64,000 bases of DNA. Source: JAGVPT01 sp964642725. Its GTDB lineage: Bacteria; Bacteroidota; Ignavibacteria; UBA10030; UBA8401. The stretch is from assembly GCA_964642725.1 (NCBI GenBank), contig CAZXQG010000011.1:1-64000 (forward strand), in the 5' to 3' direction. Below are positions 8,538 through 16,713 of this stretch, one piece after another. The stretch's first letter is position 1. Every line of letters begins with the position of its first letter. A program made the translations under genes and the position numbers. A model generated the notes under the pieces. It did no database searches. It saw only the letters and a program-made list of their open reading frames with translations, and was not told the origin of the DNA.

Positions 8538-9334
8538 TGCTTGTTGACTATCATACCCATACCTCGCTCTGCAAACACGCCGACGGTTCTCTCGAACAAT
8601 ACATTGTCCACGCGGTAAAAATGGAGTTGAAAGAGATTGGATGCTCCGATCACTCACCGATGCCAAACGATTTTGACATTCAGCACAGAATGACGATGGA
8701 GCAGTTTCTACAAACGTATAAGCCGGAAGTGCTTGCGTTGAGGGAAAAATACCGGGACAGAATCGCCGTAAAATTTGCCGTGGAAGGCGATTTTTTCCCC
8801 GGGACGGAGAACTGGGTGAGGGAGTTTAATTCTCAGCATGAGTTTGATTATATTATCGGGTCGGTGCACTATCTCGGAGAATGGGGGTTTGATAATCCGA
8901 CGTTTGTCCACAAATATGAAGAACGAAATGTCGACGAAGTGTATGACCAATATTACGACCACATCAAACGGTCGGCAGCAGCAAAGCTGTTCGATATTAT
9001 AGGGCATTGCGACCTTGTCAAGAAGTTCGGACACCGCCCTTCGCGAAACATGGAAGAGGTACTCCGGGAAGTCTTCAAAGTTGTGAAATCGGCGGATATG
9101 GCGGTCGAGATCAACACTTCCGGTCTGCGGAAGCCCGTGAAGGAAGTCTATCCGAGCGAACAGATCCTGAGAATTATTCATGAGTACAAGATCCCGCTCG
9201 CATTAGGCTCCGATGCTCACTCGCCCGCCGATGTCGGCAGGGATTTTGAGACTGCGAAGCAGCTCATCGAAAAATACGGCGACGGCAAAATTTCCGTTTT
9301 TACAAAGAGACAACGAAGCGAATTACGAATATAA
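8537..9334 (+). CDS. PHP-domain phosphatase, histidinol-phosphatase (HisJ) family
   Basis: A 265-residue PHP-fold metallophosphoesterase. Metal ligands are seen as H6 and H8 (DYHTHTS), D38-H39 (GCSDHSP), the EGDFFPG and GSVHYL blocks, GHCDL, and a final SDAHSP. The overall pattern matches the HisJ class, which dephosphorylates histidinol phosphate in histidine synthesis. No other his gene is nearby, so a different phosphate ester substrate is possible. The start codon overlaps the previous stop, so it is co-translated with the DUF2520 gene. Confidence 0.8.
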   Translation: MLVDYHTHTSLCKHADGSLEQYIVHAVKMELKEIGCSDHSPMPNDFDIQHRMTMEQFLQTYKPEVLALREKYRDRIAVKFAVEGDFFPGTENWVREFNSQHEFDYIIGSVHYLGEWGFDNPTFVHKYEERNVDEVYDQYYDHIKRSAAAKLFDIIGHCDLVKKFGHRPSRNMEEVLREVFKVVKSADMAVEINTSGLRKPVKEVYPSEQILRIIHEYKIPLALGSDAHSPADVGRDFETAKQLIEKYGDGKISVFTKRQRSELRI

Positions 9335-9345
9335 TCGTTGATGTC

Positions 9346-9373
9346 ATTCTTAATTCATAATTCTTAATTCATA
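9346..9373. repeat. 14-bp perfect tandem repeat in the rmlA 5' leader
   Basis: ATTCTTAATTCATA occurs twice back to back (9346-9359 and 9360-9373), followed by a further ATTGTTCTT. It ends 9 nt before the next start codon, where a ribosome-binding site would be expected, and none is seen. The sequence resembles AT-rich dispersed spacer repeats common in related genomes (inference). Confidence 0.85.
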
Positions 9374-9382
9374 ATTGTTCTT

Positions 9383-10447
9383 ATGAAGGCACTTATCGCA
9401 TCGGGCGGACGCGGCACTCGGCTTCGTCCGATCACTCACACGCAAAACAAACATCTCATCCCGATCGCCAATAAACCGATTCTTTATTATGCGATCGAGG
9501 CTGCGGTGGACGCCGGCATTAAGGAAATCGGCATTGTTCATAATGCCGACAGCATGGAAGTTCCCCGCTATGTCGGCGACGGCAGCCGCTGGGGCGTTAA
9601 AATTACGTATATCCCCCAGGAAAAACCCGGAGGACTGGCGCAGGTTGTTATGCTCGCTGAAAAATTCGTTCATGGAGACAATTTTGTTTTTTACCTTGGC
9701 GATAACATGGTGGTAGGGGGGATTAAGCGCTACATCGACGAATTTCAAAAAGCCAAATGCAATTGCTGGCTTACACTTTCAAAAGTGAAAGACCCCGAGC
9801 GTTTCGGCGTTCCCGAGATAAAAAACAACCGGATTGTCGGCGTGGTGGAAAAACCAAAGAAACCGAAAAGCCAGTATGCCGTGGCAGGAATTTATATCTA
9901 CGATAAACATATTTTTGAGGCGTGCAAAGCGATTAAACCCAGTAAGAGGGGGGAGTTGGAGATTTCAGACGCGCACCAGTATCTCCTCGATAAAAAATTC
10001 ACTATCGGGTTCAGCGAGATCACCGGATGGTGGAAGGATACGGGCAAGCCGCTCGACCTGCTTGAAGCGAACCGCCTGATTCTCGACAATATTGTGTCTT
10101 CGAATCGGGGAACCATTGACGCAAAATCGGCAGTAGCCGGGAAAGTGATTATTGAAGAAGGGGCGAAGATCATCGACAGCGTTGTGCGCGGCCCGGTGAT
10201 CATCGGGAAAAATTGTGTTATCGAAGAAAGCTACATCGGCCCCTTCACCGCCGTCGGGAACGATACGGTGATCAGAAAAAGCGAAGTGGAGTACAGCATC
10301 ATTCTTCGGGACTGCAAAATTCAAAACGTCGGCATCCGCATTGAAGGGAGCATTCTCGGCAACGATGTCGAAATAATGGACGCGAGCGGCAAACCGCGGG
10401 TTCACCGGTTTATGATTGGGGACCAGAGCAGGGTGGAAGTGGCGTAA
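9383..10447 (+). CDS. rmlA: glucose-1-phosphate thymidylyltransferase, long form
   Basis: A 354-residue sugar-nucleotidyltransferase. The N-terminal Rossmann-like catalytic domain has the signature GGRGTRLRPIT at 8-18, EKPGGLAQ and the Mg-binding YLGDNM. A left-handed beta-helix with hexapeptide repeats (IIEEGAKI, VIIGKNCVIEES, YIGPFTAVG) fills the last ~110 residues. The length and beta-helix tail match the long RmlA class, which makes dTDP-glucose from dTTP and glucose-1-phosphate for deoxysugar synthesis. Some long-form relatives act on other sugars, and no rmlBCD genes are adjacent. No clear ribosome site precedes the ATG because a tandem repeat occupies that spot. Confidence 0.85.
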   Translation: MKALIASGGRGTRLRPITHTQNKHLIPIANKPILYYAIEAAVDAGIKEIGIVHNADSMEVPRYVGDGSRWGVKITYIPQEKPGGLAQVVMLAEKFVHGDNFVFYLGDNMVVGGIKRYIDEFQKAKCNCWLTLSKVKDPERFGVPEIKNNRIVGVVEKPKKPKSQYAVAGIYIYDKHIFEACKAIKPSKRGELEISDAHQYLLDKKFTIGFSEITGWWKDTGKPLDLLEANRLILDNIVSSNRGTIDAKSAVAGKVIIEEGAKIIDSVVRGPVIIGKNCVIEESYIGPFTAVGNDTVIRKSEVEYSIILRDCKIQNVGIRIEGSILGNDVEIMDASGKPRVHRFMIGDQSRVEVA

Positions 10448-10459
10448 TTTCTTTTTAGC

Positions 10460-10960
10460 ATGCGAAAAAAAATCGACTTCATAACATTGCTTCTTATTGT
10501 GCTGACGGCATTGGCGGTTGCCCTGACGTTCGTTCGGGAGCGCTCCGGTGCGCCGCGGAATGCTGCCGGAGAAGCAGACGTGAAGGAACAACTTCCCATT
10601 AAAGAGATTTTTTCGATTGTCGATTCAACGCTGAAACGCATGGCGGTTCCTATGGAGAAAATCCGGCGGTCGAACATCTCGGTCGGCGATACCAGAGGGG
10701 TGAGGGAAGAGATCAAAGTGCAGGCGCCCCCGGAATTTGAGGTGCTTCGCGCACTCACGGCATTGACAGATTCGCTTCGGCGTTTCAACGTTACAATAGT
10801 CTCGACGGAAAACCTTAAAGAAAAAACATCCACAATTCATCTTTCGTTTGATAAACGCGTATTTGAAAGTATCGTCATTTCGAAAGAACGACCACAGAAG
10901 GGAGTTGGACCATCGGTAAGGAAGAAACAAAAGGGAACGCCGCACAAAGCCCGGCGGTAA
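10460..10960 (+). CDS. single-pass membrane protein of unknown function
   Basis: 166 residues. A membrane anchor lies at about 7-26 (FITLLLIVLTALAVALTFV), then a short Ala/Gly-rich linker and a soluble domain of ~110 residues with charged helices and a strand-rich end (STIHLSFDKRVFESIVIS). The tail is very basic (KKQKGTPHKARR). I recognise no family. Its stop overlaps the glycyl-tRNA synthetase start (TAATG), so the two are translationally coupled, though the role need not be related. The topology suggests the domain faces the periplasm. Confidence 0.7.
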   Translation: MRKKIDFITLLLIVLTALAVALTFVRERSGAPRNAAGEADVKEQLPIKEIFSIVDSTLKRMAVPMEKIRRSNISVGDTRGVREEIKVQAPPEFEVLRALTALTDSLRRFNVTIVSTENLKEKTSTIHLSFDKRVFESIVISKERPQKGVGPSVRKKQKGTPHKARR

Positions 10961-12408
10961 TGGAAAAAATTGTCTCGCTTGCAAAGCGCCGCGGGTTCGT
11001 TTTTCAGTCGAGCGAGATTTACGGCGGACTGAACGGCTGCTGGGATTACGGACCGATGGGCGTCGAGCTGCTAAACAATTTGAAACAGGCATGGTGGCGG
11101 TCAATGACGCTTCGCGACGATGTCGAAGGAGTCGACGCGTCAATCTTGATGCACCCGCGCGTATGGGAAGCTTCCGGACACGTAGCAAACTTCACCGACC
11201 CTATGGTGGATTGTAAACAATGCAAGGCACGGTACAGGGTTGACGTCCTGTTCGAAGAACTCTCGGTCAAAAAGAAAAAGGAAATCCTGCGAGCGCTCGA
11301 CCCCGCGGCATTTGCGGGCCAGCTTGATGACCGGACAGTCGTCGAAGAATTCGCGCTGCGTGTTTCGTCCGATGAAGTAATTGCCAATGTTATACGGACG
11401 CTGGTCTCATGTCCCAATTGCGGCAATAAAGGAACGTTTACAGACGCCCGCCAATTCAATCTCATGTTCAAGACGTTCGTCGGGCCCGTCGAAGACACGA
11501 ACAGCGTTGTCTATCTTCGCCCCGAAACGGCGCAGGGCATCTTCGTCAATTTTCTTAATATTCAGTCTGCATCCCGGCAAAAGCTGCCGTTTGGCATTGC
11601 GCAGATTGGAAAAGCGTTCCGCAATGAAATCAACACGAAGAATTTCCTTTTCCGGACGCGCGAATTCGAGCAGATGGAGATGCAGTATTTTGTCAAGCCG
11701 GGGGAAGAAGACAAATGGTTTGAGTACTGGCGCGAACAACGGCTGAAGTGGTTCCTCGATTTGGGAATGAAGCGGGAACAACTCCAGTGGCACAAACACG
11801 AGAAGCTTGCGCACTACGCGAAAGCGGCCTACGATATTGAATTCCAATTTCCGTTCGGCTGGGGGGAGATCGAAGGGATTCACAGCAGAACTAATTTCGA
11901 CCTTTCCCGGCATGAAGAGTATTCCGGCAAGAGCATGAAATATTTTGACGACCAGGCAAAAGAGAAATTCATTCCGTTTGTGATCGAAACATCTGCCGGG
12001 GCTAGCCGTTCGTTTATGGCGTTTCTTGTCGCTGCGTACGATGAAGAATCAGCGCCGACTGCCGAAGGCAAGGAAGAAATGCGGACGGTGCTCCATTTCC
12101 ATCCACGGCTTGCACCGGTGAAGGCGGCAGTTCTTCCCCTCGTCAACCGCGACGGGATGGACGGCATTGCGCACGCGATGACGCTCGACCTGCAGAAATA
12201 TTTCCGGGTCTTTTACGACGACAGCGGCGCTGTTGGAAGGCGCTACCGCCGGCAGGATGAGATTGGCACGCCGTTTTGTTTCACCGTGGATTCACAAACG
12301 CTGCAAGATCAGACCGTGACCGTACGGGAACGAGATTCGATGAACCAGGAGCGGATCGCCCTCGGTGCTGCCAAAACATTCCTGCTCGATAAACTGGGAA
12401 CCTTATGA
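10960..12408 (+). CDS. glyS: glycyl-tRNA synthetase, dimeric class II type
   Basis: 482 residues, attaching glycine to tRNA-Gly. The N-terminal motif-1 region (SSEIYGGLNGCWDYGPMG), motif 2 (GKAFRNEINTKNFLFRTREF), the glycine-pocket stretch GEIEGIHSRTNFDL and motif 3 (ETSAGASRSFMAFL) are all present. Two CxxC pairs (DCKQC and SCPNC) probably form a zinc site in the insertion domain. The form is the archaeal/eukaryote-like alpha2 enzyme rather than the alpha2beta2 GlyQ/GlyS enzyme. It is in a tight operon with the next gene, whose ATG overlaps its stop (ATGA). Confidence 0.96.
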   Translation: MEKIVSLAKRRGFVFQSSEIYGGLNGCWDYGPMGVELLNNLKQAWWRSMTLRDDVEGVDASILMHPRVWEASGHVANFTDPMVDCKQCKARYRVDVLFEELSVKKKKEILRALDPAAFAGQLDDRTVVEEFALRVSSDEVIANVIRTLVSCPNCGNKGTFTDARQFNLMFKTFVGPVEDTNSVVYLRPETAQGIFVNFLNIQSASRQKLPFGIAQIGKAFRNEINTKNFLFRTREFEQMEMQYFVKPGEEDKWFEYWREQRLKWFLDLGMKREQLQWHKHEKLAHYAKAAYDIEFQFPFGWGEIEGIHSRTNFDLSRHEEYSGKSMKYFDDQAKEKFIPFVIETSAGASRSFMAFLVAAYDEESAPTAEGKEEMRTVLHFHPRLAPVKAAVLPLVNRDGMDGIAHAMTLDLQKYFRVFYDDSGAVGRRYRRQDEIGTPFCFTVDSQTLQDQTVTVRERDSMNQERIALGAAKTFLLDKLGTL

Positions 12409-13358
12409 AATCTGTCTTCTACAACGAAACGGAGAGGACCATTCGTGCCGGATGGCGAATGGGGATTTTCATCGCCGGTTTTACCGGCATCGGTTATATA
12501 TTCAATCTTCCTGCAAAACTGATACTGCCGCACGTTCATTTTCTCCCTCCATTTATGGCCGGAGAAGCGGTACTCTACGCGGCATTGTTATTGACGACAT
12601 GGCTTGTCGTCAAGTTTCTCGAAGGCCGACCTCCGCTGTCGTCAGTCGGTTTTCCACTACACGGCAATGTTTTGCGTGAACTGTGGCAGGGGACGCTCAT
12701 CGGCGGCGGAATGATGACAATCATCTTTGTAACTGAATACAGTTTCGGTTTGGTAACCTTGTCGTTTAAGTCCTTGTCCCTCATTGGTGTTTCACATCTG
12801 TTTGGTGCGAGCGTTCTCATCTTCATCATCGGCGCGTTCGGTGAAGAATTGCTTTTCCGCGGATATCTTTTCCAGACTATGGTCGAAGGGACGGGGAGAA
12901 TCATCGCTGTTGTTGTGTTTGCATCCTTTTTCGGGTTCGCGCACGCCAGCAACCCGAATGTTACTTTTTTTTCACTCGTTAATGTCGCGCTGGCCGGCGT
13001 GTGGCTTTCGCTTGCCTACTTCAAGACCAGAACGCTTTGGTTTCCAATAGCGCTCCATTTCTCATGGAATTTTTTCCAGAATCATATTTTCTCGTTCCCC
13101 GTAAGCGGGATCCAGCTCGAAAAATATCAGCTCGGAGTGCTGACGCAGTCCGGGCCCGTGTGGTTGACGGGAGGAACGTTCGGTCCCGAAGGAGGCGCGC
13201 TTGCGACGCTCATGCTGGTTGTGGCAGGACTTTTCATTTATTTCTCGGATTGGATTACGCTTTCTGAAAATGCATGGACGATTGAAAAATGGAATTCAGC
13301 GAAAGCCGAACAGGCCGTCGATGAACAAAGTACGATACAGAATGCCGAACCTTCATGA
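12405..13358 (+). CDS. CPBP-family intramembrane metalloprotease (CAAX/Rce1-like)
   Basis: 317 residues, predominantly hydrophobic, with about seven to eight membrane segments. The active-site motifs of the Abi/CPBP family are present: E147-E148…R152 (GEELLFRGYLF), H180 (FGFAHASNPN) and H218 (ALHFSWNF). Bacterial members are predicted intramembrane glutamic/metallo-proteases; substrates are mostly unknown. It overlaps the glycyl-tRNA synthetase by 4 nt. Confidence 0.9.
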   Translation: MKSVFYNETERTIRAGWRMGIFIAGFTGIGYIFNLPAKLILPHVHFLPPFMAGEAVLYAALLLTTWLVVKFLEGRPPLSSVGFPLHGNVLRELWQGTLIGGGMMTIIFVTEYSFGLVTLSFKSLSLIGVSHLFGASVLIFIIGAFGEELLFRGYLFQTMVEGTGRIIAVVVFASFFGFAHASNPNVTFFSLVNVALAGVWLSLAYFKTRTLWFPIALHFSWNFFQNHIFSFPVSGIQLEKYQLGVLTQSGPVWLTGGTFGPEGGALATLMLVVAGLFIYFSDWITLSENAWTIEKWNSAKAEQAVDEQSTIQNAEPS

Positions 13359-13416
13359 CAGTCTCGCATTGACTAAACGTTCCTTGCTTCGTCCTCCGAA
13401 GGGGCTTGGTATTTCC

Positions 13417-14586
13417 ATGCTGTTGAAATATGTCGCTTTACCGTTTTCGCTTGCCTTTATCCTGCCGTCGGTCAGCTCCTCGCAATGGCTTTCGGATCCG
13501 GATTTCGACCTTCACACGAAACAGGGAATCGACCATGTCTATAATCTCGAGTTCAATCAAGCGGATGAAGAATTTCAGTACATCATAAGGACTCACCCGG
13601 AACATCCCGCAGGATATTTTTTTCTTGCCATGGTCGATTGGTGGAAAATTTCACTGGACTTTGATAACGAATCTCTCGACGATAGATTTTTAACGAAACT
13701 CGATGTCGTGATCGACAAATGCGACAGCCTCCTCGACATTAACCCGGACGATATTACAGCGTTGTTCTTCAAAGGCGGCTCGCTCGGCTTTCGCGGAAGG
13801 CTGCATGCTAACCGCGGGAGCTGGATTAAGGCAGCAAACGACGGCCGGCTTGCGCTTCCGATTGTGCGCCGTGCGTTCAGCCTCGCACCGGATAATGATG
13901 ATATCCTTCTTGGCATGGGGATCTACAATTATTACGCCGAAGCGATTCCGGAGCAGTATCCGATTGTCAAGCCGCTTATGCTTTTTTTTCCGAGCGGCGA
14001 CAAGAAAAAAGGAATTGAACAGCTTACGGTAGCCGCAGCTAAGGCGAAGTATGCCGCCGTCGAGGCCGATTATTTCCTTCTTCAGTTGAATTACACCCAC
14101 GAGCGGCAGTATGAAAAGGCCCTCGATATCGCGTTGAAGCTCTTTAACCGGTATCCAAAAAATGTTGTCTTCCATCGGTATGTCGGAAGGTGTTACATCA
14201 GCCTGGGCAGGTGGGAAAATGCGCACGCAGTGTTCCGTGAAATTCTTGCCCGTTGCGACGCCTCGGGCGGGGTTATGGCGGGATACACCGATTCGTCGAA
14301 GCGCGAGGCATTGTACTATCTTGGTGAGTACGCAATGAACACTGGAAAGTATGAGGAATCGCTGCAAAACTTTTTCCGGTGCGATGAACTGAGCAAGATG
14401 CTCGACAAAAACGGGGAGTCCGGCTTTATGGTTATGACGAACCTGCGAATCGGCTTCATCTACGATATGCAGATGAAACGCGACCTTGCAATTCAGCAGT
14501 ACAATAAAGTATTGGGGATGAAAAAATTCGAGAACTCGTACGAACAGGCGGAACAGTGTCTTAAGGTCAGGTACACGGCAAAATGA
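13417..14586 (+). CDS. exported TPR-repeat protein
   Basis: About 389 residues from the ATG at 13417. This start gives a clean signal peptide (MLLKYVALPFSLAFILPSVSSS) and has AAGGGG upstream; ATGs at 13321 and 13342 are alternatives that would bury it. The body is built of tetratricopeptide-like helices: YNLEFNQADEEFQYIIRTHPEHPAG, then YEKALDIALKLFNRYPKN, ALYYLGEYAMNTGKYEESL and YDMQMKRDLAIQQYNKVLG. It is presumably a periplasmic scaffold. The stop overlaps the ZIP transporter start (ATGA), which suggests co-translation with it. Confidence 0.8.
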   Translation: MLLKYVALPFSLAFILPSVSSSQWLSDPDFDLHTKQGIDHVYNLEFNQADEEFQYIIRTHPEHPAGYFFLAMVDWWKISLDFDNESLDDRFLTKLDVVIDKCDSLLDINPDDITALFFKGGSLGFRGRLHANRGSWIKAANDGRLALPIVRRAFSLAPDNDDILLGMGIYNYYAEAIPEQYPIVKPLMLFFPSGDKKKGIEQLTVAAAKAKYAAVEADYFLLQLNYTHERQYEKALDIALKLFNRYPKNVVFHRYVGRCYISLGRWENAHAVFREILARCDASGGVMAGYTDSSKREALYYLGEYAMNTGKYEESLQNFFRCDELSKMLDKNGESGFMVMTNLRIGFIYDMQMKRDLAIQQYNKVLGMKKFENSYEQAEQCLKVRYTAK

Positions 14587-15335
14587 GCATTCCTTCCACG
14601 ATTATTCTGTTTGGCTTAATTGCAGCGAGCGCAGAGATTCTCGGCGGCAGCGTTGTCTTGATGCAAAAGGAATGGCCGCAAAAGATTCAGGAATATTTTT
14701 TAGCCCTTGGAGCGGGCTTTATACTGGCCCTCGTTTTGCTGGATCTTATTCCCGAAAGCATTGCAGGTATCGGGGCGATCGCTCCTCTTCTTATCTTGAC
14801 GGGATTCAGCGTCATGCATTTTGCGGAACATACGGTCGTCGGTCATTTGCATTTCGGCGAAGAAGTGCACTCCGAGGTTATGGTCTCGAAAGTTGCGAGC
14901 TACTCGGCTTTTTGGGGATTGTTTATCCATGCGTTCTTCGACGGGGTCTCGATTTCCGCCGGCATGCAGTACAATTTTCCGGCAGGCCTGATGATCTTTT
15001 TTGCAATATTGCTGCATAAGTTTCCGGAAGGATTAACGATTGCTTCCGTTATGCTCGCGGCTGACCACCCGAGGCGAAATGCGTTTTGGGCGTCCGCCGG
15101 CGCGGGGGCCGGAACGATGCTCGGAATCATCGCAATGTTTTTCCTGAAAGATATCGGCAGCCAGGTAGTCGGCTATGCTTTCGCATTTTCAGCCGGAGCC
15201 GGAATGTACGTTGGGGCGAGCGACCTTATCCCTGAAATCAATCGCTCCAAGAATCGGATAGCGCCGATAGTAGTGTTTGTTGGAATGATTCTTTTTTACG
15301 TCAGTTCGGTGATTGTGGCAAGAGTCGTTGGATAG
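14583..15335 (+). CDS. ZIP-family divalent metal transporter
   Basis: 250 residues with about eight membrane helices. The two metal-binding helices are recognisable as HAFFDGVSIS and LHKFPEGLTIAS, and a His-bearing MHFAEHTVVGHLHFGEEVH loop lies between helices 3 and 4. ZIP proteins import zinc or other divalent metals into the cytoplasm, usually down gradient. The DLIPE motif near residue 51 and again near 215 is typical. The gene overlaps the preceding TPR gene by 4 nt and is the last of the run beginning at 10960. Confidence 0.9.
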   Translation: MSIPSTIILFGLIAASAEILGGSVVLMQKEWPQKIQEYFLALGAGFILALVLLDLIPESIAGIGAIAPLLILTGFSVMHFAEHTVVGHLHFGEEVHSEVMVSKVASYSAFWGLFIHAFFDGVSISAGMQYNFPAGLMIFFAILLHKFPEGLTIASVMLAADHPRRNAFWASAGAGAGTMLGIIAMFFLKDIGSQVVGYAFAFSAGAGMYVGASDLIPEINRSKNRIAPIVVFVGMILFYVSSVIVARVVG

Positions 15336-15342
15336 TGATTTC

Positions 15343-15377
15343 GCAGATTGTACAGATTTAGACGCAGATTGCAGATT
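15343..15377. repeat. CAGATT-type short repeats between convergent genes
   Basis: Four heptamers of the form GCAGATT or ACAGATT within 35 bp (15343, 15352, 15364, 15371) in the 96-bp gap between convergent genes. No clear terminator hairpin is seen. The sequence resembles a dispersed spacer repeat. Confidence 0.6.
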
Positions 15378-15431
15378 ACCGGCCGCGAGATTCCGTCGAA
15401 TGGAATGAAATGTGTTCCTTGTTTTTGCTCC

Positions 15432-16400
15432 TCAAAGGTTCATTTCAACGGTAATGGTGTTCAGACTGCCGATCTTCCCGTACGATGTGAAGGCATAATC
15501 AAAGCGAAGCGTCGCGAGCACAATTCCGCCGCCAAACGAAAATCCCGCGAGCCCGGAAGAAGTTCCTAACGCCAAATCCTTTCGCCGTTCGTTGTCGAAG
15601 CCAAAGCGAAAACGGAGTTCTCTGCTCAAAATAAATTCTCCGCCGATGGAATACATCTTAAAGTGAGAAACGATGTCGTCCTGCGATTCGTTCAGTCTGT
15701 GAAAGTCAAAATTAAGTAAAAGCGGAAGATGCTGGGGTTTGATTGATGCCCCGACGTTCACATCGAGCGGGAGGCTTTCGCGGGTTGTTAAGTACGGATT
15801 AAGCTGTGTTCCGACATTCCGAATGCTCGCTCCAATCGACACCGGATTTGAACCCGGGATAACATACAGTATCCCAAAATCCGCGGCAATTGCCGATGAC
15901 GATGCGTCGGCAATGGATGAATAAATAAACTTGCCCGCAACACCATAGTACAAATTCTCTTCGAACTCAGCTGCGAATCCAACCGACACATCAAGGTCGC
16001 CGGCGCTGAACGTTCCTATCTTGTTGGCAAGTTCGTCGGTCTCGTCGAAAGTTCCGTAGTTGACGTAATTAATGCCTATGCCGATTTTTCCGATATCGGA
16101 GAGGTCTTGAGCATACGAAACATATCCGGAATTAATGTCGAGCAGGTTCTTGAGAAATCCGAACGACGCCTGCGGCCGGGTAACGGTAGCAAGCCCCGCA
16201 GGATTGTAGAAAATTGTGTTGACGTCATTTCTCATCGAAACAAAACTGCCGGCCATTGCCGTGGAGCGCGCACCGACATCGCTCAGTAAAAAAGTGTATG
16301 TAGAATTTTGAGCATGGACTGCACAGTTTCCAAGGAGGAGGACATTCAACGCTAGAAACAGTCTGCCGCTGTTTCGTCGGAAAAGGCTCGGATTGTTCAT
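15432..16400 (-). CDS. PorV/PorQ-family outer-membrane beta-barrel protein
   Basis: About 322 residues from the ATG at 16400, chosen over an upstream start at 16448 because it places a signal peptide at the N terminus (RLFLALNVLLLGNCAVHAQ). The mature start has the family signature (GARSTAMAGSFVS, then NTIFYNPAGLA), followed by alternating strands of a FadL-like barrel. Relatives include PorV and PorQ, T9SS outer-membrane proteins that recruit cargo, but the family is broad and this paralogue could have another role. It is transcribed away from the Ig-like lipoprotein gene. Confidence 0.82.
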   Translation of the reverse strand: MNNPSLFRRNSGRLFLALNVLLLGNCAVHAQNSTYTFLLSDVGARSTAMAGSFVSMRNDVNTIFYNPAGLATVTRPQASFGFLKNLLDINSGYVSYAQDLSDIGKIGIGINYVNYGTFDETDELANKIGTFSAGDLDVSVGFAAEFEENLYYGVAGKFIYSSIADASSSAIAADFGILYVIPGSNPVSIGASIRNVGTQLNPYLTTRESLPLDVNVGASIKPQHLPLLLNFDFHRLNESQDDIVSHFKMYSIGGEFILSRELRFRFGFDNERRKDLALGTSSGLAGFSFGGGIVLATLRFDYAFTSYGKIGSLNTITVEMNL

Positions 16401-16713
16401 ACAGGTCTCACAAATATCGTGAACGGTTTGGCGAAGAGTTACAGTCATACAGCAGTAAGCAAACGTACGATATCAGTTCTCACGTTGTTGAATGTGGCAG
16501 GAGTTTATACTGAGAAATGTAAGAAAACCGTTTTCCAAAGGCAAGTGGGAGGCAACTGGCAGTTTAGGCAATTGTCGGGCACATTCTTGATCTACTCGCG
16601 AACTATTTTAGCATATCGCGATTTTTCTAAAACAGCGTCCGACACCAGCGAATAAAAGCCAAATGTCGCCTTTCTTCTAAGATAAAATATTTTTATTATG
16701 GTGAAGCAATAAA
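16401..16713. other. intergenic region between divergent genes
   Basis: 313 bp separating the PorV/PorQ-like gene (minus) from the Ig-like lipoprotein gene (plus). It must hold both promoters. I see no convincing -35/-10 pair, RNA gene or strong hairpin. Confidence 0.5.

Noticed and set aside
9346..9373. Start of a CRISPR array
   Set aside because: Only two abutting units without spacers and no cas gene.
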